Numbered from the stretch's first letter, positions 19,165 through 28,603 are shown. The stretch is DNA of 64,000 nucleotides from an uncultured Flavobacteriales bacterium (GCA_913020155.1 CAJWBA010000002.1:78457-142456), one strand, 5' to 3'. The notes: generated by a model not told the origin, from the letters alone. Translations and numbers: made by a program.

Positions 19165-20030
19165 ATACTTTTAATAACTTTAAATATAAATTTAAAAGAT
19201 TTTCAATTGCTGAAAAACTGATTGTAGTTAATGTCTTTTTTTTCGTTGTTCCTTTCTTTCTTCAAACTCTTTTTTATCTTTTTAAAATCCCAAGTGCATC
19301 TTTTTTTTCATGGTTTGAATTGCTTCCAAATCTCGATTTGATTTTCTATCGTCCATGGACGCTAATAACTTATGGTTTTTTGCATGGAGGTTTTAGTCAT
19401 ATTCTTTGGAATATGTTACTTCTATTTTTTGCATCTCGCTTGTACTTGAATTTATTTTCGGAGAGGCAGTTTCTTAAAAATTTTTTTCTTGGAATTATTA
19501 CAGGAGGTTTAGTTTTTTTAATAAGCTACAATGTGTTCCCGGTTTTTAATGGAATATTTCCGCCATTGGTAGGGTCTTCGGCTGGGGTTATGTCAATTTT
19601 AATTTTTGTTGCAACCTACACTCCCAATCAAGAGGTTAGAGTTGTTTTCTTTAATATCAAACTACAGTACATTGGAATTGCGCTAGTGATTCTCGATGTT
19701 CTTCAAATACCCAATGGAAATGCTGGTGGTCGATTAGCTCATTTGGGCGGTGCTTTAATTGGTTTTATCTATGCAAATCAATTGCAAAAAGGGAATGATA
19801 TTGGTGCTGTTTTGGACCGTATGTGGGGTTATGTTAATTCATTTTTTGTTCTAAATAAAAAGAACAATTTGCGAACCGTTCATCGGTCAAAAAATAGGTC
19901 AAAACAAAATCCTAGTAATTTGCAGCAAGAAGAAATTGATACAATTCTTGATAAAATAAGTAAATCGGGTTATGAGAGTCTAACACAAAAAGAAAAAGAC
20001 TTTTTATTTAAAGCAGGGAAAAATAATTAA
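19161..20030 (+). CDS. rhomboid family intramembrane serine protease 2
   Basis: 289 residues from the ATG at 19161, whose ATGA overlaps the stop of the first rhomboid gene; an ATG three codons earlier (19152) is also possible. It shows HGGFSHILWNMLLLFFASRLY, the catalytic Ser in VGSSAGVMS and the His in LAHLGGALIGF. A cytoplasmic C-terminal tail of about 70 residues (LDKISKSGYESLTQKEKDF) resembles a small domain common on flavobacterial rhomboids. The two are paralogues in a translationally coupled pair. Confidence 0.9.
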   Translation: MNTFNNFKYKFKRFSIAEKLIVVNVFFFVVPFFLQTLFYLFKIPSASFFSWFELLPNLDLIFYRPWTLITYGFLHGGFSHILWNMLLLFFASRLYLNLFSERQFLKNFFLGIITGGLVFLISYNVFPVFNGIFPPLVGSSAGVMSILIFVATYTPNQEVRVVFFNIKLQYIGIALVILDVLQIPNGNAGGRLAHLGGALIGFIYANQLQKGNDIGAVLDRMWGYVNSFFVLNKKNNLRTVHRSKNRSKQNPSNLQQEEIDTILDKISKSGYESLTQKEKDFLFKAGKNN

Positions 20031-20047
20031 AACTCCACAATGACAAA

Positions 20048-21055
20048 ATGAAATTAACCTTTTTTGAAAAAATTGTGCTTCTGATTAACATTCCGTTATT
20101 GATTTTTCAATTGATGTTGATGGGAAGTATTCCCTCTTTTTTTGAGTTTTCAATTTTAAACTTGTTTGTTCCAGCTTTAGTATTGATTAATGTTGGCTTC
20201 TTTGTATACTGGCTTCTAAAAATGAAATGGGCCTTTTTATTATTTATGCTAACCTTTCTGATTGGTTATGGGGAATGGGGTCTTTTGTATCAATTTCCAA
20301 GGAATGCTGAGCGTATGGATGCCAATACACTTAGAGTAATGACCTATAATGTGCGTCTTTTTAATCGATACGGATGGATAAAAGAGGTTGATGTTCCAGA
20401 GAGAATTGAAAATTTTATTGATCAAGAACAACCCGATATTATTTGTTTGCAAGAATATTCAAGAAAAGAGGCACCTGAGTTTTCTTCCTATCTTTATCGT
20501 TACATCCAGCCAATTCAGTCAAATGGAAAATCTGGAGTTGCAATACTTTCTAAATTCCCAATTGTCAATAGCGGATATATCAATTTTGACAATTCTACTA
20601 ACAGTGGTATTTTTTCAGATATTGAACATCGTGGTAAAAAGGCTCGCGTTTATAATTTACATTTAGAGTCTTTGAGAATCGATTTTCAGGATACCCTTAT
20701 TACTAGAGTCAATTCTGAGGAGCTACAGGTAAAGTTTAATCAGGTTTTTAAAAAGCAATTGAAACAAATAAAACAGTTTCAGGAGATTGATATTGAAAAT
20801 AATCACCCCACTATCATATGTACAGATCTAAATAATTCTCAGTTTTCTAAAATTTACAGGACATTAAAAGAAAATCATTTAGATACTTTCGTTGAGGCAG
20901 GGACTGGGCTTGGTACTACCTTCAATTTTTATTTTTTTCCTTTACGAATCGACTTTATATTTACAGATCCCAGTTTTAAAGTCAACACTTTTAATTCCTA
21001 TGACATTGAATTATCGGATCATTTACCCATAATTACTACTCTAGCATGGGACTGA
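20048..21055 (+). CDS. membrane-anchored endonuclease/exonuclease/phosphatase family protein
   Basis: 335 residues with three membrane spans in the first 80 and then an EEP (DNase I-like) domain. Motifs: MTYNVRLFNR (about 97), CLQEYSR (metal Glu, about 133), YNLHLES (His), CTDLNNSQ (Asp/Asn) and SDHLPIITTL (terminal Asp-His). The fold covers nucleases and phosphodiesterases of lipids and inositol phosphates; the membrane anchor makes a phospholipid or extracytoplasmic substrate plausible. It overlaps the convergent WbqC gene by 20 nt. Confidence 0.87.
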   Translation: MKLTFFEKIVLLINIPLLIFQLMLMGSIPSFFEFSILNLFVPALVLINVGFFVYWLLKMKWAFLLFMLTFLIGYGEWGLLYQFPRNAERMDANTLRVMTYNVRLFNRYGWIKEVDVPERIENFIDQEQPDIICLQEYSRKEAPEFSSYLYRYIQPIQSNGKSGVAILSKFPIVNSGYINFDNSTNSGIFSDIEHRGKKARVYNLHLESLRIDFQDTLITRVNSEELQVKFNQVFKKQLKQIKQFQEIDIENNHPTIICTDLNNSQFSKIYRTLKENHLDTFVEAGTGLGTTFNFYFFPLRIDFIFTDPSFKVNTFNSYDIELSDHLPIITTLAWD

Positions 21056-21686
21056 TATCAATAAGATTTAGATAAGAAGAACTTTCAGGACCTAAATTAC
21101 TTACAAGATCCAAAATACTTAAGTTTGGTAAAAAGCCAAATTTATTATCGAATACTTGAGTGTATTTTGGAAAGGCTAAAGGAGGAACTTCCTTTGAGGA
21201 TATGAGCATATTTGTGGTTGGATGGAAAATAACTTTTTCTTGACTCATTGATATTCTAACTTCTATTTCACACCATTCTAAAAATAAATAGAGCAAGCTT
21301 GTATTGAAATCAATTAAGTTGGATTTATGTGTAAAAAATACTTCTTTCAGACCATTTTCATAATACTCAAAAAAAGGAGAAGAGCTGTATGCACTTTTAA
21401 ATGATTTCCAATGGTTATTTTGCCATTGTTCATCGTAATTGATACTAACCTCATTATCTTTCAAACGGACTTCTTTTGAGCTTCGGTTGACAGGAATACT
21501 TAAATTTATGATTCCATTCGCTCCAGCAATAGTGGTGCGATTTCTGTAGGTTTGTTTTTGATAAAAAGCATCAGTTTGAATTACTGCTTTTTCCTGTCTT
21601 GATAGAAACGCCATAGTGGCAATATTGGGAATATAGGAACTGATGATTTCGATTGACACACTATGCTTTTCTTCGTTTTTGTACAT
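21036..21686 (-). CDS. WbqC family protein
   Basis: 216 residues from the ATG at 21686. A TTG further upstream (21707) is in frame but lies deeper inside lepB. The WbqC signature is seen: SYIPNIATMAFLSRQEK, then FYQKQTYRNRT (about 38-48) and LSIPVNR. The family is linked to surface polysaccharide or glycolipid genes in some bacteria, but its biochemistry is not established. It overlaps the end of lepB by 26 nt, a usual position in flavobacteria. Confidence 0.85.
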   Translation of the reverse strand: MYKNEEKHSVSIEIISSYIPNIATMAFLSRQEKAVIQTDAFYQKQTYRNRTTIAGANGIINLSIPVNRSSKEVRLKDNEVSINYDEQWQNNHWKSFKSAYSSSPFFEYYENGLKEVFFTHKSNLIDFNTSLLYLFLEWCEIEVRISMSQEKVIFHPTTNMLISSKEVPPLAFPKYTQVFDNKFGFLPNLSILDLVSNLGPESSSYLNLIDISPMLE

Positions 21687-23355
21687 AAATAAAAATCTGC
21701 CATCCAATAATTAGAGCCATTACATAAGGAAAAAACGAAGTGGGTTTTCCACTTCCACTTACGGTTGTCATGAGTCGATCCCAGCGAATTTTCCAGTTTT
21801 TAATTCCATCATTAATTCCGTCAATACTAAACCATATCAGTATCGGTTTTCCTAGAACATGATCATCTGGAACATACCCCCAGTAACGACTGTCTTCAGA
21901 TCGATGGCGATTATCTCCCATCATCCAAAAGTAGTCTTTTTTAAAGGTGTATGTCGTGGTCTCCTTTCCATTAATATAAAGAGATGAACCTTTTTTGGTT
22001 AAAGTATTGTTTTCATACTCGCGAATAATTTTTTTGTAGAGTGGGAGATTACTCTTATTGAGTTCTACAGTCATCCCAGATTTTGGGATTAAGATTGGCC
22101 CAAAGTTGTCTTCATTCCAGTCGAAAGGAATTTCATTTGGGAAAAAGTTAGAATTCGCTGTTTTTGTTTTGGTTATTTTTCTGACAATACTATCTAAAAT
22201 TCCTTTTTCTTGAAGTTCTCGAGCTTCTTTTAGGGTCAGGGTAAGTTCTTTCTGAATATCCAAAAGTTCTTTGGCTCTCAATCTTAGTTTACCGAGTAAC
22301 CTAGGAGGTAAACCAGCCGATGGAGTTATTACTATAAAATTATTGATATCATTTGTTATTCTCCCTAATATGTAGGGGGCTATTGCGTCATAACTTTCTT
22401 GAGTAATATTTTCAACCCTATATTTTCTGGTGAAATTTTTATAGCCATTATCTAAAAGCATTTTAGAGGACACTCCTTTTTTGTTGAAACCAAAATGAGA
22501 GTATTGCGTTCTGGCTCGTTCTGGAAGTTTATTTTGTATTCCATTGATATGCACAAAACCATTAATGATTTCAAGAGTGTCTCCAGGAATTCCAACACAT
22601 CTTTTTACATAGTTGGATTTTTTGTCAATTGGTTTTTTTATTCCTTTTTCTTTTACAAAAAACTTCCTAACTGTATCAGCAGGCCAACTAAAAACAACAA
22701 TGTCGTTTCTTTTTACTTCTTGAAATCCTGGAAGCCTAAAGTATGGGAGTTGTGGTTTTTTTAGATATGATCTTGTTTTGATGATTGGTATGGTGTCGTG
22801 TACCATAGGAAAAGAAACAGCAGAGGTAGGGGTGCGGGCACCGTAATGGAATTTACTTACAAATAAAAAGTCTCCAATCAACAAAGTTTTTTCGAGTGAT
22901 CCAGTAGGTATGATGTAAGGTTGTATGAAGTAGTTGTGTACCAATGTTGCAGCTATGATAGCAAACAATATCGCATTTACCCATTCTCCAAACCAAGTTT
23001 TGGGGCTAAGATCACGATCCTGATTGTAAGTTGTTTTTGGATCAAAATTTACCACAAATAGGTAGAACCCTAAAGTTAAAATGCCTAGTAAAGCGTCTTT
23101 TGAAGTATTTTTACCAAAACTTCTAAGCGTTTCAACCCATACAACAGGAAACATTAGCAAGTTGATGATTGGTATAAAAAGTAAAATAACCCACCATTTA
23201 GGTCTTCGGATAATCTGCATTAATACAATAGCATTGTAAATAGGTATGATTGCTTCCCAACTTTTTCTTCCAGCTTTTTTGTACAATTGAAAGGTTCCCA
23301 AGAAATGAATTACTTGAATAATTAGGAAGAATAAAAACCATTGGAATGTTGTCAT
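21661..23355 (-). CDS. lepB: signal peptidase I with extra N-terminal membrane domain and internal insert
   Basis: 564 residues, much longer than the enterobacterial enzyme. Three hydrophobic spans (about 5-22, 52-75, 88-103) form the N-terminal domain typical of Bacteroidetes LepB, and a fourth (about 125-140) precedes the catalytic domain. The nucleophile is Ser153 in PTGSLEKTLLIGD (Leu where Met is usual). The general base is Lys251 in KRCVGIPGD. The box near the end reads MMGDNRHRSEDSRYWG. About 200 residues separate the Lys and the last box. It cleaves Sec signal peptides at the outer face of the inner membrane. Confidence 0.94.
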   Translation of the reverse strand: MTTFQWFLFFLIIQVIHFLGTFQLYKKAGRKSWEAIIPIYNAIVLMQIIRRPKWWVILLFIPIINLLMFPVVWVETLRSFGKNTSKDALLGILTLGFYLFVVNFDPKTTYNQDRDLSPKTWFGEWVNAILFAIIAATLVHNYFIQPYIIPTGSLEKTLLIGDFLFVSKFHYGARTPTSAVSFPMVHDTIPIIKTRSYLKKPQLPYFRLPGFQEVKRNDIVVFSWPADTVRKFFVKEKGIKKPIDKKSNYVKRCVGIPGDTLEIINGFVHINGIQNKLPERARTQYSHFGFNKKGVSSKMLLDNGYKNFTRKYRVENITQESYDAIAPYILGRITNDINNFIVITPSAGLPPRLLGKLRLRAKELLDIQKELTLTLKEARELQEKGILDSIVRKITKTKTANSNFFPNEIPFDWNEDNFGPILIPKSGMTVELNKSNLPLYKKIIREYENNTLTKKGSSLYINGKETTTYTFKKDYFWMMGDNRHRSEDSRYWGYVPDDHVLGKPILIWFSIDGINDGIKNWKIRWDRLMTTVSGSGKPTSFFPYVMALIIGWQIFIYVQKRRKA

Positions 23356-23410
23356 AATCTAAGTTTTGCATTTAGTTGTTTAGACGATAGTTTTACTTTT
23401 TTGTTACGTT

Positions 23411-24115
23411 TTATATAAGACTGAGTACATCGTTCATAGAAAAAACACCTTTTTTATTTTGTATCCATTCAGCAGCAATAACTGCCCCAAGTGCAAAGCC
23501 ATTCCGCGAATGGGCTTCGTGTTCTATAGTAATAGAATCAACACTTGACTCATATTTAATAGCGTGATTACCAGGCACTTCTCCAGTCCGCTCAACTTCA
23601 ATGGGGAGCATGTTTTCTTTTGTTGCTTTATCAAGTGTCCATTGTGTATAATCTGATTGGTCAACAATTCCTTCGGCTAGAGTTATGGCAGTTCCACTTG
23701 GTGCATCAAGTTTGTGTATGTGGTGAATCTCTTTCATTGTGATCTGATATCTTTTGTGAGAGGACATTAGTTTGGCTAAAACTTCATTGAGTTTAAAAAA
23801 CAGATTTACTCCTACACTAAAATTTGAAGCATAAATAAATGCACTTTCTTTAGCTTTACAAAAATCCTCTACTTCTTTCAGTTGATCTAGCCATCCTGTT
23901 GTTCCACATACTACAGGGATGTTAATTTTTAAAGCAGTTTTGATATTTTCAGCTGCTGCTTCTGGAATACTGAAATTAATCGCAACATCAGCATCAGAAA
24001 GATTGCCATAGGTTTCGTCTTGATCGATTTTTGCAACCACATAATGTCCTCGTTCAACGGCTATTAGTTCTATGGCCTTTCCCATTCTTCCATATCCTAA
24101 AAGTGCTATCTTCAT
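23411..24115 (-). CDS. dapB: 4-hydroxy-tetrahydrodipicolinate reductase
   Basis: 234 residues. A Rossmann N-terminus (LLGYGRMGKAIE, residues 5-16) is followed by CGTTGWLD (about 91) and NFSVGVNLFFKL (about 117). The substrate motif EIHHIHKLDAPSGTA (about 150-164) holds the catalytic His-His and Lys. It reduces the DapA product in lysine and diaminopimelate synthesis. It lies within the parA-parB-DUF5683-dapB-lepB-wbqC run, 3 nt from the DUF5683 gene. Confidence 0.95.
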   Translation of the reverse strand: MKIALLGYGRMGKAIELIAVERGHYVVAKIDQDETYGNLSDADVAINFSIPEAAAENIKTALKINIPVVCGTTGWLDQLKEVEDFCKAKESAFIYASNFSVGVNLFFKLNEVLAKLMSSHKRYQITMKEIHHIHKLDAPSGTAITLAEGIVDQSDYTQWTLDKATKENMLPIEVERTGEVPGNHAIKYESSVDSITIEHEAHSRNGFALGAVIAAEWIQNKKGVFSMNDVLSLI

Positions 24116-24118
24116 GAT

Positions 24119-24673
24119 TTAAAGTTTTATATTTAGCGTAAGACCATAATTTAGATTGGAATCTAAGAAATCAGGTTCAAGATGAGGCCGGAAAGTCAAT
24201 TTATTGTCGACGTTGAATTGCATTAAATGTGCTCCAACATTCGCGTCCAGTATGTTTAAAAGATAAAATCCCATAAAAAATAAAACCGATAAATCTCTGT
24301 ATCGTTTATGAAAATTCATTCCTTGAATTAGTTGGTCGTTCTGAAAAATACGTCTTGCATAGATATCATCTGTGTAACCTGCAATTCTTCTTTTATAAAC
24401 ATCTCGAAAGACTTTCATTTTTTTACTTTGGTAAAAATAGTAATATCCCGAGGTTCCCAAAGCTCCATAAATAATGGGTAGTTTCCAGTATTTTCGGGTG
24501 TAAATTTGTCCTAATCCCGGAACTACAGTGGAGTAAAATGCTGCTTTAGAAGGTGTCAAGGGGTCTTTGATTAAAAGTTGTTTCCGTGTTAAAGTATCCT
24601 TTTGAGTCTTTTGTGCAAAAACAAAACTAAATGAAAAAAGTAGTATTAAGATTAAAGTAATTTTATTTTTCAC
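24119..24673 (-). CDS. DUF5683 membrane protein
   Basis: 184 residues with a signal peptide (to about 20, FVFAQ). A hydrophobic pair of segments follows around AFYSTVVPGLGQIYTRKYWK and IIYGALGTSGYYYFY. The PGLGQIY motif and Lys/Arg-rich loop are characteristic of DUF5683. Function unknown. It overlaps the end of parB by 11 nt. Confidence 0.82.
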   Translation of the reverse strand: MKNKITLILILLFSFSFVFAQKTQKDTLTRKQLLIKDPLTPSKAAFYSTVVPGLGQIYTRKYWKLPIIYGALGTSGYYYFYQSKKMKVFRDVYKRRIAGYTDDIYARRIFQNDQLIQGMNFHKRYRDLSVLFFMGFYLLNILDANVGAHLMQFNVDNKLTFRPHLEPDFLDSNLNYGLTLNIKL

Positions 24674-25553
24674 GATTCAACAACTTTTTCATGCGACTGA
24701 AATCTTGTTGAGAATCAAAAGGAATTTGAATAATCCCTTTGCCATCTTGTTTGTAGCTGATGGAAACTTTTGAATTGAAATAATTCCCAAAATCATCAAT
24801 ACCCTCTTGAATAAATAAGGGTTTGTGGGTAACTTTCTTAGAAGTTCCTTCTTTTAAACCTTTTACAATTGCTTCGGTTTTTCGAACACTTAATTCTCCT
24901 GTGATTATTCGTTCGTAAACTGTTAACTGATCATCTCTTTCTTCTATAGCTAGCAAGGCTCTACCATGCGCCATTGAAAGGAATCCATCGCGAATACCTG
25001 TTTGTATGATTGGATCAAGTTTTAATAACCGCAGATAGTTTGTTATTGTAGATCTTTTTTTTCCTACTCGCTCACTAAGCGCTTCTTGTGTAAGTTTAAT
25101 TTCTTCGATTAAACGTTGATAAGACAAAGCAATTTCAATGGAATCTAGATCCTGTCTTTGAATATTTTCAACCAATGCCATTTCTAATGATTCCTGATCA
25201 TTAGCTAACCTTACAAATGCGGGAACCGAAGAAAGGCCAATTAACTTGGCAGCACGGAATCTTCGTTCTCCTGAAACCAGCTGATATTGATTCGAGTTTA
25301 TTTTTCGAACCGTTATGGGTTGAATAACTCCGAGCTCTTTGATTGATGAAGCTAATTGCTTCAATGCTTCATCGTTGAATTGTGTTCTTGGTTGAAATGG
25401 ATTTACTTCAATTAGATTTAGTTCCAAATTAATTACATTGCCAATGACTTGATCTGTATTTTTATCACTTGCAGACTTGATGTCGTTTTTTGAATCTTGA
25501 AGTAAAGCAGATAATCCACGACCTAAAGCTTGTTTTTTATTTGTTTTGGACAT
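24663..25553 (-). CDS. parB: chromosome partitioning protein ParB
   Basis: 296 residues. The N-terminus LGRGLSALL is the ParA-contacting motif. The ParB/Srx CTPase domain follows (NPFQPRTQFNDEALKQLASS, about 52-71; GERRFRAAKLIG, about 103), then a helix-turn-helix (QEALSERVGKKRSTITNYLR, about 168) and a C-terminal dimerisation region. It would load at parS sites near the origin and organise chromosome segregation with ParA. No parS palindrome was seen in this window. Confidence 0.94.
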   Translation of the reverse strand: MSKTNKKQALGRGLSALLQDSKNDIKSASDKNTDQVIGNVINLELNLIEVNPFQPRTQFNDEALKQLASSIKELGVIQPITVRKINSNQYQLVSGERRFRAAKLIGLSSVPAFVRLANDQESLEMALVENIQRQDLDSIEIALSYQRLIEEIKLTQEALSERVGKKRSTITNYLRLLKLDPIIQTGIRDGFLSMAHGRALLAIEERDDQLTVYERIITGELSVRKTEAIVKGLKEGTSKKVTHKPLFIQEGIDDFGNYFNSKVSISYKQDGKGIIQIPFDSQQDFSRMKKLLNREK

Positions 25554-25555
25554 TT

Positions 25556-26326
25556 CTATTTTTCTTTATTTTTTTTGAGTACTTCCTGTGCTAAACTGAG
25601 GTAATTCTGAGCTCCTTTGCTTGTTGCGTCATACTGGATAATATTTTCTCCAAAACTAGGTGCTTCGCTTAGTCTAATGTTTCTTTGAATGATTGTCTTG
25701 AAAACCATTTTACCAAAGTGTTTTTTAACTTCTTCTACCACTTGGTTGGATAAACGAAGTCTAGAGTCATACATCGTTAACAACAAACCTTCAATATCAA
25801 GGTTTTTATTGTGAATTTTTTGAACACTTTTTATGGTGTTTAAAAGCTTTCCTAAACCTTCTAATGCAAAATATTCACACTGAATGGGAATCAATACAGA
25901 GTCGGCAGCAGAAAGAGCATTCAAAGTAATCAATCCTAAAGAAGGAGCACAATCAATAAAAATGTAATCGTATTGATCTCTCACTCTTTCAATTGCTTTG
26001 CGAAGCATGTATTCTCGTTCATGTTTGTCAACTAATTCAATTTCAATGGCAACCAAATCTATGTGAGAGGGAATTAAATACAGATTTGGAGATTCAGTTT
26101 TGATGATAGTCTCCTCAACTTTAGCAGTGTGTTCGAGTAACTCATATGTGCCTTTTTTTTGTTTTTCAACATCAATGCCAATACCAGATGTGGCATTTGC
26201 CTGAGGATCGGCATCAATTAAAAGTACTTTTTTCTCCAGTACACCAAGGGCTGCAGCAATATTTACCGATGTGGTCGTTTTGCCAACGCCACCTTTCTGA
26301 TTTGCTATCGCTATGACTCTACTCAT
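25556..26326 (-). CDS. parA: chromosome partitioning ATPase ParA
   Basis: 256 residues. Deviant Walker A KGGVGKTTTSVN (about 11-22), Walker A' DADPQANATSGIG (about 39), Walker B IDCAPSLGL (about 124). Type Ib-like chromosomal ParA/Soj. First gene of the six-gene minus-strand run, 2 nt before parB. Confidence 0.95.
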   Translation of the reverse strand: MSRVIAIANQKGGVGKTTTSVNIAAALGVLEKKVLLIDADPQANATSGIGIDVEKQKKGTYELLEHTAKVEETIIKTESPNLYLIPSHIDLVAIEIELVDKHEREYMLRKAIERVRDQYDYIFIDCAPSLGLITLNALSAADSVLIPIQCEYFALEGLGKLLNTIKSVQKIHNKNLDIEGLLLTMYDSRLRLSNQVVEEVKKHFGKMVFKTIIQRNIRLSEAPSFGENIIQYDATSKGAQNYLSLAQEVLKKNKEK

Positions 26327-26397
26327 CTTCGACTATTTAAGAATTTAAAAATACGATTATTTATTACTATCTGAAAGTAAATTTTCATGTCAAAATT

Positions 26398-26733
26398 TCA
26401 CTTTTCTTCATCAACAGAGGAAGTGTCGATTAGAAAAATTTTTTCATTTTCTTTTTTATGACCATAATATTCTCTAGCAAAACGTTCTAAGCTATCAATG
26501 TCTTCAAGTTGATTAATCATTTTTTGATCTCTATTGATTGCTTTTTTTAATTGTTTCTTTTGATGTTCTAACTTTTCAATTTCCAAATTCAATTCTCTTT
26601 GGGTCATCCAAGAGTTGGCATCCAGAAATAGAATCCAAATGATGAATAGAAACGCAATTGCAATGTAGGACAATACATAGGTTTTATTTTTTCTTCTGAG
26701 GAAATTTAAAAACGCTCTAAAAGGCATATTCAT
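26398..26733 (-). CDS. FtsB/DivIC-like septum formation initiator family protein
   Basis: About 111 residues from the ATG at 26733 (another at 26727; an upstream TTG is less likely). One membrane span (about 18-38, YIAIAFLFIIWILFLDANSW), then a coiled coil (about 45-80, LEKLEHQKKQLKKAI-type heptads), then a short acidic tail. This is the bitopic layout of FtsB/DivIC divisome proteins. It overlaps the end of the cytochrome c gene by 17 nt. The small size makes the family call from sequence alone moderate. Confidence 0.75.
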   Translation of the reverse strand: MNMPFRAFLNFLRRKNKTYVLSYIAIAFLFIIWILFLDANSWMTQRELNLEIEKLEHQKKQLKKAINRDQKMINQLEDIDSLERFAREYYGHKKENEKIFLIDTSSVDEEK

Positions 26734-27133
26734 TTTTTTGAACTTCAGCAACCTGAGTAATACTTATTTGTTCTTTTGCTTTATTACTCCAGCTATTTAA
26801 AATGAAATTCATTACATCAGCAACTTCATCATCATCAAGACCTTGTTGAGACATTATTCCATTGTAGTCTATTCCATTTACTGTTATTTTACCTCGCTGA
26901 CCATATTTAATTCCACGAATACTTGCCTCGATATTGTTTTGCAGATAATCAGACTTTGCGAGTGGAGGAAATGTTCCTGAAACTCCTTTTCCATTGTCTA
27001 AATGGCATTGGACACAAAAATCTTGATAAATTTCTTTTCCGTCAGAAATACTTTTTTTCAGAGTTTTTGGTGGTTGTAAATAACTTATGAATCCAAATAA
27101 ACCAATACAATAGATGTAAAATAGATGTTTCAT
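26717..27133 (-). CDS. secreted class I cytochrome c
   Basis: 138 residues with an N-terminal signal segment (residues 1-20). One haem site CVQCH (about 40-44) is followed by a Gly/Pro segment (FPPLAKSDYL) and a probable axial Met in GIMSQQGL (about 95). This is a monohaem periplasmic cytochrome. It begins 7 nt after the PQQ-type dehydrogenase gene, so it may take the electrons from that enzyme; this is inference from position. Confidence 0.88.
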   Translation of the reverse strand: MKHLFYIYCIGLFGFISYLQPPKTLKKSISDGKEIYQDFCVQCHLDNGKGVSGTFPPLAKSDYLQNNIEASIRGIKYGQRGKITVNGIDYNGIMSQQGLDDDEVADVMNFILNSWSNKAKEQISITQVAEVQKNEYAF

Positions 27134-27140
27134 AACAATA

Positions 27141-28271
27141 TTATTTTGTGGGTGGCTTGGGAATAATTTTTAAAACACCTTTTCCCTCAACACCGATGTA
27201 AATCAAACCATCTGGGCCTTGTTTTACGTTCCGTATTCGTCCAATTCCCTCTAAGATCTTGTGACGCTCTCTAACTTTGTTGTTCTCAATTACTAGAAGT
27301 TCAAGATATTCAAACTTCAATGAACCTACCAAGAGATTATTTTTCCATTTTGGATAATTTTCAGATGTAGAAAATACCATGCCCGATGGTGCAATTGAAG
27401 GAATCCAATAATAGAATGGTTGTTCAAGACCAAGAAGATCTCTATCTTTAGTTATCGGAGTCCCACTGTAATTGATACCGTACGTTATTTTAGGCCATCC
27501 ATAGTTTTTTCCTGCACTAATGATGTTGATTTCATCTCCACCTCTTGGGCCGTGTTCATGAACCCAAATTGCACCAGTTTGGGGGTGTTTTAACATTCCT
27601 TGGGGATTGCGGTGACCGAAAGAGTAAATAGCTTTTTTACTCGCTTCTTCGTTGTAAAAGGGGTTGTCTGTCGGAATACTTCCGTCTAGATTGAGTCTGT
27701 AAATCTTTCCACCATCTCGAGTAATGTCTTGCGGGTTAACTTCTCTGTTGCCTCGGTCTCCAATAGAAAAATAAATATATCCTTTGTTGTCAAAGGCTAT
27801 TCGAGAACCCCAATGTTGTCCTTTTTTTGAGTTTTCATTTCCCTTGTACAATTTTTTTAGATTTGTGAGTGTGTCAGCATCCAACTCTGCAGAATACAGA
27901 GCCGTATTCCCACCAGGGCTCTCACCATCTGAAGAACTTGCTGTAAAAAAGATGAGTTTTGAAGTTTCGAAATCTGGAGCAGTAGCAACATCTAAGAGTC
28001 CACCCTGACCACGTACATATACTTCTGGTAGACCTGAAACCTCTGTTTTTTCTCCTTTAAAAACCCTGTATAGAATACCTGATTTCTCAGTCACTAGAAT
28101 TTCATCTTTCGAAATGAAAGCCATGCCCCAAGGGATATCGATACCGTCTACAACAGTTTCAGTGATGTATTTAGGACTTTGTTCGTTTTTAATTTCTGGA
28201 CCATGATATTGAGCACAACTTGAAATAAAAAATAGATAACATATGAGGCTTAGGAAACGAATTTTTTTCAT
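27141..28271 (-). CDS. PQQ-dependent sugar dehydrogenase (soluble aldose dehydrogenase type)
   Basis: A 376-residue lipoprotein (lipobox ISSC). A six-bladed quinoprotein propeller with DIPWGMAF near 45, GGLLDVATAPDF near 88, the catalytic-type His in QHWGSRIAFD, GDRGNREVNPQD, FGHRNPQG and HEHGPRGGDEIN. These match the soluble aldose sugar dehydrogenase/YliI family. It would oxidise sugars in the periplasm with PQQ as cofactor; no PQQ synthesis genes are in the window. The following cytochrome c is a plausible acceptor. Confidence 0.88.
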   Translation of the reverse strand: MKKIRFLSLICYLFFISSCAQYHGPEIKNEQSPKYITETVVDGIDIPWGMAFISKDEILVTEKSGILYRVFKGEKTEVSGLPEVYVRGQGGLLDVATAPDFETSKLIFFTASSSDGESPGGNTALYSAELDADTLTNLKKLYKGNENSKKGQHWGSRIAFDNKGYIYFSIGDRGNREVNPQDITRDGGKIYRLNLDGSIPTDNPFYNEEASKKAIYSFGHRNPQGMLKHPQTGAIWVHEHGPRGGDEINIISAGKNYGWPKITYGINYSGTPITKDRDLLGLEQPFYYWIPSIAPSGMVFSTSENYPKWKNNLLVGSLKFEYLELLVIENNKVRERHKILEGIGRIRNVKQGPDGLIYIGVEGKGVLKIIPKPPTK

Positions 28272-28473
28272 GCTGCGTATTTAATTTTAAAAATACAAAA
28301 AAAGAAATATTTACAAGATGAGTTGGTTGAAAAATTGAAATCCAAATAATTTAAAAAAAATGATTTTATTATTACATCAAATTTAGCTATGATTTTACTC
28401 TTAATTTTCCATCGATTTGTCATTTCGAGTTTTAATTCAAATTAAAAGCTGATTATTTTATTGTTGTGTATGA

Positions 28474-28502
28474 GTAAAAAAGAGGAACTTAATAGCTCCT
28501 CT
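28474..28502 (-). terminator. rho-independent terminator of the tRNA-Pro pair
   Basis: On the minus strand a 6-bp stem AGAGGA / TCCTCT with a 10-nt loop is followed directly by six T's (28475-28480). It lies 28 nt after the tRNA-Pro(GGG) gene. Confidence 0.7.
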
Positions 28503-28529
28503 AAATAAAAACATTAACATATAAATTAG

Positions 28530-28603
28530 TCGGGATGACAGGATTTGAACCTGCGACCCCACGCCCCCCAGGCGTGTGCGCTACCAGGCTGCGCCACATC
28601 CCG
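28530..28603 (-). tRNA. tRNA-Pro (GGG)
   Basis: Cloverleaf on the minus strand: acceptor CGGGATG paired with CATCCCG plus discriminator A. The anticodon stem CACGC/GCGTG closes the loop CTGGGGG, giving anticodon GGG. T-arm GGTTCAAATCC is present. CCA is not encoded. Confidence 0.95.
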
